Below, in pieces: positions 26,167-34,423 of a DNA stretch of 64,000 bases. The position numbers and the translations under genes are program-made. Under the pieces are notes generated by a model. The model made no database searches. It was not told the DNA's origin and worked only from the letters and a program-made list of their open reading frames with translations. Numbering within the stretch: the first letter of the stretch is position 1; the number at the start of each line of letters is the position of its first letter. This stretch comes from Nocardia harenae NBRC 108248 (lineage in GTDB: Bacteria; Actinomycetota; Actinomycetes; Mycobacteriales; Mycobacteriaceae): positions 223,313 to 287,312 of the forward strand of contig NZ_BDBH01000009.1 in the NCBI RefSeq assembly GCF_001612885.1. Reading direction: 5' to 3'.

Positions 26167-27069
26167 GTGACCACCCCCGAATCCACCCCGACCACCGGTA
26201 CCGCCCGCGTCAAGCGCGGCATGGCCGAGATGCTCAAGGGCGGGGTGATCATGGACGTCGTCACCCCCGACCAGGCGAAGATCGCCGAGGACGCGGGCGC
26301 CGTCGCGGTGATGGCGCTGGAGCGGGTCCCCGCCGACATCCGCGCCCAGGGCGGCGTCTCCCGGATGAGCGATCCCGACATGATCGACGGCATCATCGCC
26401 GCCGTCTCCATCCCGGTGATGGCCAAGGCCAGGATCGGGCACTTCGTGGAGGCGCAGATCCTGCAGAGCCTCGGCGTCGACTACATCGACGAGTCCGAGG
26501 TGCTCACCCCCGCCGACTACGCCAACCACATCGACAAGTGGAAGTTCACCGCTCCCTTCGTCTGCGGCGCCACCAACCTCGGCGAGGCGCTGCGCCGCAT
26601 CACCGAGGGTGCGGCCATGATCCGCTCCAAGGGCGAGGCCGGTACCGGTGACGTCTCCAACGCCACCACCCACATGCGCAAGATCCGCCAGGAGCTGCGC
26701 AGGCTCTCTTCGCTTCCCGAGGACGAGCTCTTCGTCGCCGCCAAGGAGCTGCAGGCGCCGTACGAGCTGGTCCGCGAGGTCGCCGAGACCGGCAAGCTTC
26801 CCGTGGTGCTCTTCACCGCCGGTGGCATCGCCACCCCCGCCGACGCGGCCATGATGATGCAGCTCGGTGCCGAAGGTGTGTTCGTCGGGTCCGGGATCTT
26901 CAAGTCAGGGAACCCGGCGCAGCGGGCCGAGGCGATCGTCAAGGCGACCACGTTCTACGACGATCCCGATGTGCTGGCCAAGGTGTCGCGGGGGCTGGGC
27001 GAGGCCATGGTCGGCATCAACGTCGAGGAGATCCCCGAGCCCCACCGCCTCGCCGAGCGCGGCTGGTGA
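26167..27069 (+). CDS. pdxS: Pyridoxal 5'-phosphate synthase lyase subunit PdxS
   Basis: The roughly 300-residue TIM-barrel shows VKRGMAEMLKGGVIMDVVTPDQAKIAEDAGAVAVMALERVPADIRAQGGVSRMSDP, the family-defining N-terminus. Later comes VLFTAGGIATPADAAMMMQLGAEGVFVGSGIFKS. It condenses ribose-5-phosphate, glyceraldehyde-3-phosphate and ammonia from PdxT into PLP. GTG 26167 has AGGAG 6 nt upstream; ATG 26149 is an in-frame alternative. PdxT lies two genes downstream. Confidence 0.96.
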   Translation: MTTPESTPTTGTARVKRGMAEMLKGGVIMDVVTPDQAKIAEDAGAVAVMALERVPADIRAQGGVSRMSDPDMIDGIIAAVSIPVMAKARIGHFVEAQILQSLGVDYIDESEVLTPADYANHIDKWKFTAPFVCGATNLGEALRRITEGAAMIRSKGEAGTGDVSNATTHMRKIRQELRRLSSLPEDELFVAAKELQAPYELVREVAETGKLPVVLFTAGGIATPADAAMMMQLGAEGVFVGSGIFKSGNPAQRAEAIVKATTFYDDPDVLAKVSRGLGEAMVGINVEEIPEPHRLAERGW

Positions 27070-27104
27070 TTTTCCCCGAAGGCTGATTTGCCGCGCGGCG
27101 AACT

Positions 27105-27129
27105 GCAGCGGGCGGGTGCGGCCCGCTGC
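27105..27129. terminator. Hairpin between convergent pdxS and uridine kinase-like gene
   Basis: GCAGCGGGC (27105-27113) and GCCCGCTGC (27121-27129) are perfect complements with a 7-nt loop, located in the 93-bp convergent gap. Confidence 0.65.
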
Positions 27130-27162
27130 CTCGCGCTGCCACATGAGGACGGCGCTTCGGGC

Positions 27163-27777
27163 TCAGTCCGCGATGCGGAGCGCGGGCTTGCCGGGGTGAT
27201 CCCAGCGGACGGCGAAATCCGGCTCCTCCGGGTGCTCGGCGGCGTGCGCGAGCAGCGCGGGGATGGTCCAGCGCTGATCCTCCGGGGTGCGGCGGAGCAG
27301 GGCGGGCTCGGTCAGTACGAGGCGAACGGTGTGGTCGAAGGCGAGGCCGCGGCCGAGCAGCATGGGGCCGGACACGATGAGGACGGTGCCGGCCGAGGCG
27401 TCCCGGATGGCCGCACGCGCGGAGCGGTCGGCGGCCTCGTCCCAGAGCGCGGGGAGATAGCGGCCACGTTCGCGCAGGGCGCGCAGGACCTCGCGGTCCA
27501 GCGCCGCGTAGTCGAACCAGGCGTCGCGGTAGGAGCCGACGTCGTCGCGGCCGTACTCCAGCCGCAGGGAGGCGGGGCGCACGTAGCCGTGCAGTGGGAC
27601 CGAGGCCGCGGCTCGGCCGACCTCGCGCAGATGCGAAACAACCTCGGCGGCAAGGGATTCCGGTTCGGCGGCGTCGGCGCCGTCCACCGCGACGACGGCG
27701 CGGCCCGCACGGGCGAGCACCCGCTCGGCGATCCGGGCGACGAGCTCACCGGGGCCGATCGGTTCGTAGCGAGGCAC
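27163..27777 (-). CDS. Uridine kinase-like protein with a degenerate P-loop
   Basis: The 204-residue protein resembles actinobacterial uridine kinase-like NTPases: VVAVDGADAAEPESLAAEVVSHL, YRDAWFDYAALDREVLRAL, VLIVSGPMLLGRGLAFDHTVRLVL. Where active relatives have a GxxxxGK[ST] Walker A after VAVDG, this reads ADAAEPESL, with no Gly-Lys pair. It may have lost kinase activity. Start is GTG 27777. It is a single gene inserted in reverse orientation between pdxS and tesB. Confidence 0.7.
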   Translation of the reverse strand: MPRYEPIGPGELVARIAERVLARAGRAVVAVDGADAAEPESLAAEVVSHLREVGRAAASVPLHGYVRPASLRLEYGRDDVGSYRDAWFDYAALDREVLRALRERGRYLPALWDEAADRSARAAIRDASAGTVLIVSGPMLLGRGLAFDHTVRLVLTEPALLRRTPEDQRWTIPALLAHAAEHPEEPDFAVRWDHPGKPALRIAD

Positions 27778-27858
27778 GGCTCCATCTCAGCAAACGCCCG
27801 CGTGGCAGGTCCGCCGGGTGCCGCCGACCCGGCCGACCGGCCGGGATACTCTCAGCGC

Positions 27859-28683
27859 ATGGCGACAATCGAAGAGGCACTGGAGATCGAGCGGATCGAG
27901 CGGGACATCTTCCGCGGCGCCTCGGTCAAGACGCAGCTGCCGCGCACCTTCGGCGGTCAGGTCGCCGGGCAGGCGCTGGTCTCGGCGGTGCGCACGGTGG
28001 AGCCGCGGCACCAGGTGCACTCGCTGCACGGGTACTTCCTGCGGCCGGGGACCCCGGACCAGCCTACCGTGTACCAGGTCGAGCGGATCCGGGACGGCCG
28101 CTCGTTCTGCACCCGCCGGGTCACCGCGATCCAGGAGGGGCAGGCCATCTTCACCATGTCGGCCTCGTTCCACAGCGGCGACCAAGGGCCGACGCACCAG
28201 GACGTGATGTCCGACGTGCCGGGCCCGGACGAGCTGCCCGATGTCTCCACCATGCTGAGCGAAGAGAGCCTGTGGCTCATGCGCGAGTGGGAGCACTGGG
28301 ACATCCGAATCGTGCCGCACGATTCGGTGGTGCCCAGGCCGGGCGTGGTCTCACAGCAGCAGGTGTGGTTCCGCTACCGGCACCCGCTGCCGGACGACCC
28401 GCTGCTGCACGTCTGCACGCTGGCCTACATGAGCGATATGACGCTGCTCGGCTCGTCCAAGGTGACGCACCAGGACGAGCCCACCCAGAATGCCTCGCTG
28501 GACCACGCCATGTGGTTCCTGCGCCCGTTCCGCGCCGACGACTGGCTGCTCTACGACCAGTCCTCGCCCTCGGCGGGGTTCGGCCGCGCGCTCACCGGCG
28601 GCAAGATCTTCGACCGGGAGGGCAGGCTGGTCGCCGCGGTGGTGCAGGAAGGACTCATCCGCACCCTCAGGGACCAGCCGTGA
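27859..28683 (+). CDS. tesB: Acyl-CoA thioesterase II (TesB family)
   Basis: The 274-residue double-hotdog protein has TFGGQVAGQALVSAVRTV and SLHGYFLRPG in the first fold. The second fold contains LDHAMWFLRPFRADDWLLYDQSSPSAGFGRALTGGKIFDREGRLVAAVVQEGLIR, with the family's Asp-Ser/Thr-Gln elements. It hydrolyses acyl-CoA to fatty acid and CoA. Start is ATG 27859. The stop overlaps the GTG of pdxT, so it is in the same transcript. Confidence 0.93.
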   Translation: MATIEEALEIERIERDIFRGASVKTQLPRTFGGQVAGQALVSAVRTVEPRHQVHSLHGYFLRPGTPDQPTVYQVERIRDGRSFCTRRVTAIQEGQAIFTMSASFHSGDQGPTHQDVMSDVPGPDELPDVSTMLSEESLWLMREWEHWDIRIVPHDSVVPRPGVVSQQQVWFRYRHPLPDDPLLHVCTLAYMSDMTLLGSSKVTHQDEPTQNASLDHAMWFLRPFRADDWLLYDQSSPSAGFGRALTGGKIFDREGRLVAAVVQEGLIRTLRDQP

Positions 28684-29300
28684 CCGATCGGCCCGTGGTG
28701 GGGGTGCTCGCCCTGCAGGGCGATGTCCGCGAGCACATCGCCGCGCTGGAGAAGTGCGGTGCCACCCCGACCCTGGTGCGCCGCGCGTCCGAGCTCGCCG
28801 CGGTGGACGGCCTGGTGCTGCCCGGTGGCGAGTCGACCACCATCTCCAAGCTGCTGCGGGTCTTCGAGCTGCTGGAGCCGCTGCGCGCCCGGCTGCGCGC
28901 GGGGATGCCCGCCTTCGGCTCCTGCGCGGGCATGATCCTGCTCGCCTCCGAGGTGCTCGACACCAGGGCCGACGCCGAGCACCTGCACGGCATCGATATG
29001 ACGGTGCGGCGCAATGCCTTCGGCCGCCAGGTCGATTCCTTCGAGGCCGATCTGGACTTCGCGGGGCTGGACGACGGGCCGATGCGCGCGGTCTTCATCC
29101 GGGCGCCCTGGGTGGAGCGGGCCGGGGCGGGCGTCGAGGTGCTCGCCACCGTGCCGCACGGCCCGGCCGCGGGGCGCATCGTGGCGGTCAGGCAGGGGCC
29201 GGTGGTCGCGACCTCGTTCCACCCGGAGGTGACCGGCGATCTCCGGGTGCACGAGCTGTTCGTGGGGCTGGTGCGCCGAGCGCGCGCCGATCTCGGGTGA
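28680..29300 (+). CDS. pdxT: Pyridoxal 5'-phosphate synthase glutaminase subunit PdxT
   Basis: The 206-residue class I-type glutaminase has GVLALQGDVREHIAAL at the start, LPGGESTTISKLL, the nucleophile in FGSCAGMILLA (Cys about 81) and the His-Glu pair in SFHPEVTGD. It delivers ammonia to PdxS. GTG 28680 overlaps the tesB stop. The 3' side has a CGCCCCG/CGGGGCG hairpin at 29343-29360. Confidence 0.95.
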   Translation: MTDRPVVGVLALQGDVREHIAALEKCGATPTLVRRASELAAVDGLVLPGGESTTISKLLRVFELLEPLRARLRAGMPAFGSCAGMILLASEVLDTRADAEHLHGIDMTVRRNAFGRQVDSFEADLDFAGLDDGPMRAVFIRAPWVERAGAGVEVLATVPHGPAAGRIVAVRQGPVVATSFHPEVTGDLRVHELFVGLVRRARADLG

Positions 29301-29342
29301 GCGGCGCGTACGCTGGTGGAGTTTCCCGGCCGACGGCCGCGC

Positions 29343-29360
29343 CGCCCCGGCCTCGGGGCG
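29343..29360. terminator. GC hairpin after pdxT
   Basis: CGCCCCG and CGGGGCG pair around GCCT, between pdxT and yebC; the sequence CCCCGTTTCC follows. It is a modest terminator candidate. Confidence 0.45.
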
Positions 29361-29425
29361 CCCCGTTTCCGGCCGCCGGTAACGTACACACGTCCACCGT
29401 GTCACCGACTCGAAGGAAGTAGGGA

Positions 29426-30178
29426 ATGAGCGGCCACTCCAAATGGGCCACCACCAAGCACAAGAAGGCCGCGATCGATGCCAAGCGGGGCAAGCTCTTC
29501 GCGAAGCTGATCAAGAACATCGAGGTGGCGGCCCGGCAGGGTGGTGGTGACCCCGAAGGCAACCCGACGCTCTTCGACGCCATTCAGAAGGCGAAGAAGT
29601 CGTCGGTGCCCAACGACAATATCGAGCGGGCGCGCAAGCGCGGCGGCGGCGAGGAGGCCGGCGGCGCCGACTGGCAGACCATCATGTACGAGGGGTACGG
29701 CCCGAACGGCGTCGCGGTGCTCATCGAGTGCCTCACCGACAACCGCAACCGCGCCGCTGGCGAGGTCCGGGTCGCCATGACCCGCAACGGCGGGAACATG
29801 GCCGACCCGGGGTCGGTGGCGTACCTGTTCCACCGCAAGGGCGTCGTCACCCTGGAGAAGAACGAGCTCTCCGAGGACGACGTGCTCACCGCCGTGCTGG
29901 ACGCGGGCGCCGAGGAGGTCAACGACCTCGGCGATACCTTCGAGGTGATCAGCGAGCCCGGCGACCTGATCGCCGTGCGCACCGCGCTGCAGAGCAGCGG
30001 CATCGACTACGACTCCGCGGAGTCCGGGTTCCAGCCCTCGGTCTCGGTCGCGGTCGACGCCGACGGCGCGCGCAAGGTGATCAAGCTGGTGGACGCGCTG
30101 GAGGACAGCGACGACGTGCAGAACGTCTACACCAATGCCGACATCTCCGACGAGGTGCTCGCCGAGCTGGACGCCTGA
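29426..30178 (+). CDS. YebC/PmpR-family protein
   Basis: The 250-residue protein begins MSGHSKWATTKHKKAAIDAK and continues through GGDPEGNPTLFDAIQKAKKSSVPNDNIERARKRGGG and YEGYGPNGVAVLIECLTDNRNRA, which define the family. Members act as DNA-binding regulators or, in the broader family, aid translation at difficult codons. It precedes ruvCAB as in most actinobacteria. RBS AAGGAAG, ATG 29426. Confidence 0.95.
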   Translation: MSGHSKWATTKHKKAAIDAKRGKLFAKLIKNIEVAARQGGGDPEGNPTLFDAIQKAKKSSVPNDNIERARKRGGGEEAGGADWQTIMYEGYGPNGVAVLIECLTDNRNRAAGEVRVAMTRNGGNMADPGSVAYLFHRKGVVTLEKNELSEDDVLTAVLDAGAEEVNDLGDTFEVISEPGDLIAVRTALQSSGIDYDSAESGFQPSVSVAVDADGARKVIKLVDALEDSDDVQNVYTNADISDEVLAELDA

Positions 30179-30179
30179 C

Positions 30180-30665
30180 TCAGCCCAGCCGCTGGAAGTA
30201 CTCCTGCTGCGCCGGGAAGTAGTCGGCGAAATCGGGGCGGCTCGCGCCGGAGCGGGCCGCCCCGAGCAGGTCCAGGTAGTACTCCCAGCCGGGGCCGACC
30301 ATGCCCGGGTCGGCGTCGTCGTCCAGGTGGTGGATCAACGCCAGTTCGGTGCCCTCGCCGGTGGCGGTGAGCACCACCTCGAGGTGCCAGGAGCCCGCCT
30401 CGTCGACCGCGCGCAGCTCCAGCCGCCGGGGCGGCTCGCAGGTCTCGATGAGCATGTCCATCCAGGGCTCGCCCTCCTCGAACACCATCCGCACCCGGAT
30501 GGCGCCGCCCGGCTCGCCCTCCCACGGCCCGAACCACCGCGCGGTGCGCTCGGACTCGGTGAGGTCGGCCCAGACCTCCTCGGGTGGCGCGGCGTAGCGC
30601 CGGGTGAGCACCAGATCGCGGCCGGTGGCGGTGCGGTGCAGGGTGCCGGTGGGTTCGGGAGCCAC
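30180..30665 (-). CDS. SRPBCC/AHSA1-type domain protein
   Basis: From GTG 30665 (GGAGGA upstream) the product has 161 residues: DLVLTRRYAAPPEEVWADLTESERTARWFGPWEGEPGG, then WMDMLIETCEPPRRLELRAVDE and a closing long helix. This is the activator-of-Hsp90-like START superfamily, which binds hydrophobic ligands. The longer upstream frame is low-complexity and rejected. It is convergent with yebC, 1 bp apart, and divergent from ruvC. Confidence 0.85.
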   Translation of the reverse strand: MAPEPTGTLHRTATGRDLVLTRRYAAPPEEVWADLTESERTARWFGPWEGEPGGAIRVRMVFEEGEPWMDMLIETCEPPRRLELRAVDEAGSWHLEVVLTATGEGTELALIHHLDDDADPGMVGPGWEYYLDLLGAARSGASRPDFADYFPAQQEYFQRLG

Positions 30666-30817
30666 GGTGTTCCTCCGTTCGGAGCGGGTCGGTTTCGCCC
30701 GATTGTGCACCGCGGGTCCGACAGACCGCCCGGGCCACTCTGGCGCGCGCGGGGGTGACGGCCCACACGGGCCACCCTGGCGCGCGGGCGCCACGCCGCC
30801 GCCGACCGCGAGCGGGC

Positions 30818-30834
30818 GCGGGGCGCAGCCCCGC
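30818..30834. terminator. 7-bp stem with GCA triloop upstream of ruvC
   Basis: GCGGGGC and GCCCCGC flank GCA. The same stem-GCA architecture occurs in the palindromic elements near 47 and 50 kb. Two 21-nt near-repeats (30731-30751, 30768-30788) lie just upstream. Confidence 0.4.
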
Positions 30835-30892
30835 ATTCCCACCCTTGCTACCGTGTCGCCCGGCGGCGGAAACGACCGCGTGAGCTAAACTC

Positions 30893-30908
30893 TCGAACAA
30901 TTGTTCGC
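30893..30908. promoter_or_regulatory. SOS box (LexA site) upstream of ruvCAB
   Basis: TCGAAC-AATT-GTTCGC matches the mycobacterial/Gram-positive LexA consensus TCGAAC-N4-GTTCGA with one mismatch. It lies 20 bp before the ruvC start, with TAAACT (30886-30891) as a plausible -10. DNA-damage induction of ruvCAB is expected. Confidence 0.88.
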
Positions 30909-30927
30909 CCGGAGGGAGGGAGCGTCG

Positions 30928-31497
30928 GTGCGGGTGATGGGCGTCGACCCCGGGCTCACCCGGTGCGGCCTCAGCGTGGTGCAGGGCGGCCGTGGCCGCA
31001 CCGTCACCGCGCTGGACGTGGATGTGGTGCGCACCCCGCCCGAGCTCGACCTGGCCAACCGGCTGCTCCTGGTCGCCGACGCGGCGGAGGAGTGGATGGA
31101 CACGCACCGCCCGGAGGCGGTCGCGGTCGAGCGGGTCTTCGCCCAGCACAATGTGCGCACCGCCATGGGCACCGCGCAGGCGGGCGGGGTGATCGCGCTG
31201 GCCGCCGCGCGCCGCGGCATCCCGGTCGCCTTCCACACCCCGAGCGAGGTGAAGGCCGCGGTCACCGGCAATGGCGCCGCGGACAAAGCCCAGGTCACCG
31301 CCATGGTCACCCGGATACTCGGGCTCCAGGTGGCGCCGAAACCGGCCGATGCCGCGGACGCGCTGGCGCTGGCCATCTGCCACTGCTGGCGGGCCCCGCT
31401 GCTGGAGCGGATGGCGAAGGCCGAGCGGGCCGCCGCCGAGGCGCAGCGCAAGTACAAGGCCAGGCTGGCCGAGCAACGGAAGGCGGTGCGGCCGTGA
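30928..31497 (+). CDS. ruvC: Holliday junction resolvase RuvC
   Basis: The 189-residue RNase H-fold nuclease begins RVMGVDPGLTRCGLSVV with the first catalytic Asp. VAVERVFAQHNVRTAMGTAQAGGVIALAA carries the second acid, and PADAADALALAICH the last two. It cleaves Holliday junctions. GTG 30928 follows GGAGGGAGGG; it overlaps ruvA by GTGA. Confidence 0.95.
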   Translation: MRVMGVDPGLTRCGLSVVQGGRGRTVTALDVDVVRTPPELDLANRLLLVADAAEEWMDTHRPEAVAVERVFAQHNVRTAMGTAQAGGVIALAAARRGIPVAFHTPSEVKAAVTGNGAADKAQVTAMVTRILGLQVAPKPADAADALALAICHCWRAPLLERMAKAERAAAEAQRKYKARLAEQRKAVRP

Positions 31498-32090
31498 TCG
31501 CGTCGGTGCGCGGCGAGGTACTGGAGATCGCGCTGGACCATGTGGTCATCGAGGCCGCAGGCGTCGGCTACCGGCTCAGCGCCACCCCGGCCACGCTCGC
31601 CGGGCTCAGCCGCGGTGAGCAGGCCAGGCTCTACACCGCCATGATCGTCCGCGAGGACTCCATGACGCTGTTCGGCTTCGCCGACACCGAGGCGCGCGAA
31701 CTCTTCGGCCTGCTGCAGACGGTGAACGGCGTCGGCCCGCGCCTCGCCATGGCCGTGCTCGCGGTGCTGGAGCCGGAGGCGCTGCGCAAGGCGCTCGCCG
31801 AGGGCAACCTGACCACGCTCACCCGGGTGCCCGGCATCGGCAAGCGCGGCGCCGAGCGCATGATCGTCGAGCTGCGGGACAAGGTGGACGCCGTCCCGGT
31901 GCAGTCCGGCGGCCCGGCCGCGGTCGCCGCCGGCCCGGTCCGCGACCAGGTGATCGAGGCGCTCACCGGCCTCGGCTTCCCGGCCAGGCAGGCCGAGCCC
32001 GCGGTCGACACCGTGCTCGCCGAGCAGCCGGGCGCGGGCACCTCGGCGGTGCTGCGCGCCGCGCTCGGGCTGCTCGGCAGGAACCGATAG
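31494..32090 (+). CDS. ruvA: Holliday junction branch migration protein RuvA
   Basis: The 198-residue protein has the N-terminal OB fold (MIASVRGEVLEIALDHVVIEAAGVGY), tandem helix-hairpin-helix motifs (LQTVNGVGPRLAMAVLA, LTRVPGIGKRGAERMIVEL), and the C-terminal RuvB-binding domain. It loads RuvB on junctions. GTG start overlaps the ruvC stop; ruvB follows after 3 bp. Confidence 0.95.
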   Translation: MIASVRGEVLEIALDHVVIEAAGVGYRLSATPATLAGLSRGEQARLYTAMIVREDSMTLFGFADTEARELFGLLQTVNGVGPRLAMAVLAVLEPEALRKALAEGNLTTLTRVPGIGKRGAERMIVELRDKVDAVPVQSGGPAAVAAGPVRDQVIEALTGLGFPARQAEPAVDTVLAEQPGAGTSAVLRAALGLLGRNR

Positions 32091-32093
32091 CCG

Positions 32094-33176
32094 ATGGACG
32101 ACCCGGATTTCGCCGACGACGGCTCCCCGATCGCTGCGGCCGCGCAGCCGTCCGACGGTGAGCTCGATGGGCTGCGGCCGCGCTCGCTGGACGAGTTCAT
32201 CGGCCAGCCCCGGGTCCGGGAGCAGCTGGCGCTGGTGCTGCGCGGCGCCAAGCAGCGCGGCGGCACCCCGGACCACGTGCTGCTCTCCGGCCCGCCGGGG
32301 CTCGGCAAGACCAGCATGGCCATGATCATCGCCGCCGAGCTCGGCACCGCACTGCGGGTCACCTCCGGCCCCGCGCTGGAGCGCGCGGGCGATCTCGCCG
32401 CCATGCTGAGCAACCTGGTCGACGGCGACGTGCTCTTCATCGACGAGATCCACCGCATCGCCCGCCCGGCCGAGGAGATGCTGTACCTCGCCATGGAGGA
32501 CTTCCGGGTCGACGTGGTGGTCGGCAAGGGGCCCGGGGCCACCTCCATCCCGCTCGACATCGCGCCCTTCACCCTGGTCGGCGCCACCACCCGCTCCGGC
32601 TCGCTGACCGGGCCGCTGCGCGACCGGTTCGGCTTCACCGGCCACATGGATTTCTACGACCCCGAGGAGCTGCTGCGCATCCTGTTGCGCTCGGCCCGGA
32701 TCCTCGGCGTCACCATCGAGCCGGACGCCGCCGCCGAGATCGCAGGCCGCTCCCGCGGCACGCCGCGGATCGCCAACCGGCTGCTGCGCCGGGTCCGCGA
32801 TTACGCCGAGGTGCGCGCCGACGGCCACGTCACGCTGGCGATCGCCCGCGCCGCGCTGGAGGTGTACGACGTGGACGGCCTCGGCCTGGACCGGCTGGAC
32901 CGCGCGGTGCTCGGTGCGCTGGTGCGCGGTTTCCACGGCGGGCCGGTCGGCGTCTCCACGCTGGCCGTCGCGGTGGGGGAGGAGGCCACCACCGTCGAGG
33001 AGGTGTGCGAGCCGTTCCTGGTGCGCGCCGGGCTGGTGGCCCGCACCCCGCGCGGCCGGGTCGCGACCACCGCGGCCTGGGAGCACCTGGGGCTGGTGCC
33101 GCCCGCGGGCTCGTTCTCCGGCGCGCTGGAGGTGCGCGCGCACGAGGCCCAGCAGGCGCTCGACCTCTTCGACTGA
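32094..33176 (+). CDS. ruvB: Holliday junction branch migration ATPase RuvB
   Basis: The 360-residue AAA+ motor shows RPRSLDEFIGQ, Walker A SGPPGLGKTSMAM (about 65), Walker B LFIDEIHR, sensor ATTRSGSLTGPLRDRFG and the C-terminal winged helix. It pumps DNA through the RuvAB complex. ATG 32094. Third gene of the SOS-regulated operon. Confidence 0.96.
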   Translation: MDDPDFADDGSPIAAAAQPSDGELDGLRPRSLDEFIGQPRVREQLALVLRGAKQRGGTPDHVLLSGPPGLGKTSMAMIIAAELGTALRVTSGPALERAGDLAAMLSNLVDGDVLFIDEIHRIARPAEEMLYLAMEDFRVDVVVGKGPGATSIPLDIAPFTLVGATTRSGSLTGPLRDRFGFTGHMDFYDPEELLRILLRSARILGVTIEPDAAAEIAGRSRGTPRIANRLLRRVRDYAEVRADGHVTLAIARAALEVYDVDGLGLDRLDRAVLGALVRGFHGGPVGVSTLAVAVGEEATTVEEVCEPFLVRAGLVARTPRGRVATTAAWEHLGLVPPAGSFSGALEVRAHEAQQALDLFD

Positions 33177-33210
33177 GCACCGCTCGGCGCGCGCGGTTAG
33201 AGTCGGTCGA

Positions 33211-33726
33211 ATGACGGTCGTCCAGTCCGTGCTCGGTCGCATTCCGGAACCGCACCGCAGCACCGTGATCCGCCACCGCGAGCTGCTGAAATTCGCTGTC
33301 GTCGGCGCGATCACGTGGTTCATCGACACCGGCGTCGTCTACGCCGTGAAGCTCACCGTGCTCGGCGAGAAGCCGCTCACCGCGCGGCTGCTCGGGGTGC
33401 TGATCGCGACCATCGCCTCCTACATCCTGAACCGCGAGTGGTCTTTCCGGACCAGGGGCGGCAGGCAGCGGCACCACGAGGCGGCGCTCTTCTTCGCGGT
33501 CAGCGCGCTCGGCATCGGGGTCACCATGATCCCGCAGGCGATCTCGCTCTACGTGCTCGACCTGCGGGTGCCGTTCGTCGGCCCGGTCACGCAGGCGGTG
33601 GCGAATTTCGTCAGCGGGCAGATCCTCGGCGTGCTGCTCGCCATGGCCTTCCGCTTCTGGGCCTTCCGCCGCTTCGTCTTCCCGGACGACCTGCACGAGC
33701 CGCGGCCGAGCGCGGCCGAACTCTAA
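33211..33726 (+). CDS. GtrA-family membrane protein
   Basis: The 171-residue protein has four predicted membrane helices and GtrA landmarks: LLKFAVVGAITWFIDTGVVYAV, then IASYILNREWSFR and the closing AFRFWAFRRFVF. Family members are thought to flip or retain polyprenyl-linked sugars. Its stop overlaps the stop of the convergent DivIVA-like gene by 3 bp (33723-33726). It starts the 33.2-36.6 kb insertion between ruvB and yajC. Confidence 0.88.
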   Translation: MTVVQSVLGRIPEPHRSTVIRHRELLKFAVVGAITWFIDTGVVYAVKLTVLGEKPLTARLLGVLIATIASYILNREWSFRTRGGRQRHHEAALFFAVSALGIGVTMIPQAISLYVLDLRVPFVGPVTQAVANFVSGQILGVLLAMAFRFWAFRRFVFPDDLHEPRPSAAEL

Positions 33727-34343
33727 CGCTGCTCCAGCGCGGTCACCACGAGGTCGAGGAAGGCGTCGACCTCCTCGCGGCTGTAGCCGCGGGTGCCGAG
33801 CCTGGCGCCGGTGAACCGCACCTCGCGCACGTCGGCGGCGGTCAGGTTGCCCGGCCCCGCGTGCGCGAGGGTGGCGGCGACCAGGTCGAGGAAGGCGTCC
33901 ACCTCCTCCTCGCCGTAGCCGCGGCGGTCGATCCCGGCCGAGGTGAAGCGCACCCGGTGCACGTCGTCCGGGGTGAGGATGGCGGCGCCCGCGCCGCTGT
34001 GCGCGCGCTGCTCCGGCGCCGGGTGCCCGCCGTTCTGCCTGGACTCCAGCTCCAGCCGGATCCGGTCCAGGAATTCGTCGACCTGGTCGGTCTGGTAGCC
34101 GCGGCCGCCGAAGCGCGGCACCGGAAAGGTCACCCGGCGCACGTCGTCGGCGGTGAGCGCGCCCGCGCCGGCCAGGGTCTCGGCCACCGACCGCAGGAAG
34201 TCGTCCACGCGGTCGGCGTGGTAGCCGCGCTGCCCGAGCGGCGGCCGGTCGAAGTGCGCGCGGCCGACCTCGTCCGGGGTCATCCGCGGCGGAGCGGGGG
34301 CGCGTCCTGCCAACACCTGCGACTTCCTGATCGACCGATGCAT
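33723..34343 (-). CDS. Protein of four tandem DivIVA-like repeats
   Basis: The 206-residue protein repeats one module four times: a short L/MTxDEV/DV-R-x-F segment, about eight residues, then RGY, then [EDQ]VD-x-FL. The instances are MTPDEVGRAHF..GYHADRVDDFL, LTADDVRRVTF..GYQTDQVDEFL, LTPDDVHRVRF..GYGEEEVDAFL and LTAADVREVRF..GYSREEVDAFL. This is the N-terminal membrane-binding DivIVA/Wag31 motif without the long coiled coil. ATG 34343. It may recruit or compete with Wag31 at poles; this is inference. Confidence 0.8.
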   Translation of the reverse strand: MHRSIRKSQVLAGRAPAPPRMTPDEVGRAHFDRPPLGQRGYHADRVDDFLRSVAETLAGAGALTADDVRRVTFPVPRFGGRGYQTDQVDEFLDRIRLELESRQNGGHPAPEQRAHSGAGAAILTPDDVHRVRFTSAGIDRRGYGEEEVDAFLDLVAATLAHAGPGNLTAADVREVRFTGARLGTRGYSREEVDAFLDLVVTALEQR

Positions 34344-34423
34344 TCCGAACAACGTGTGAAACCCCCGCGAGAGTGGTGGACCCCGGAACACGATACCGAG
34401 GCGGCGGCTCCCGCGGTCCTGGT

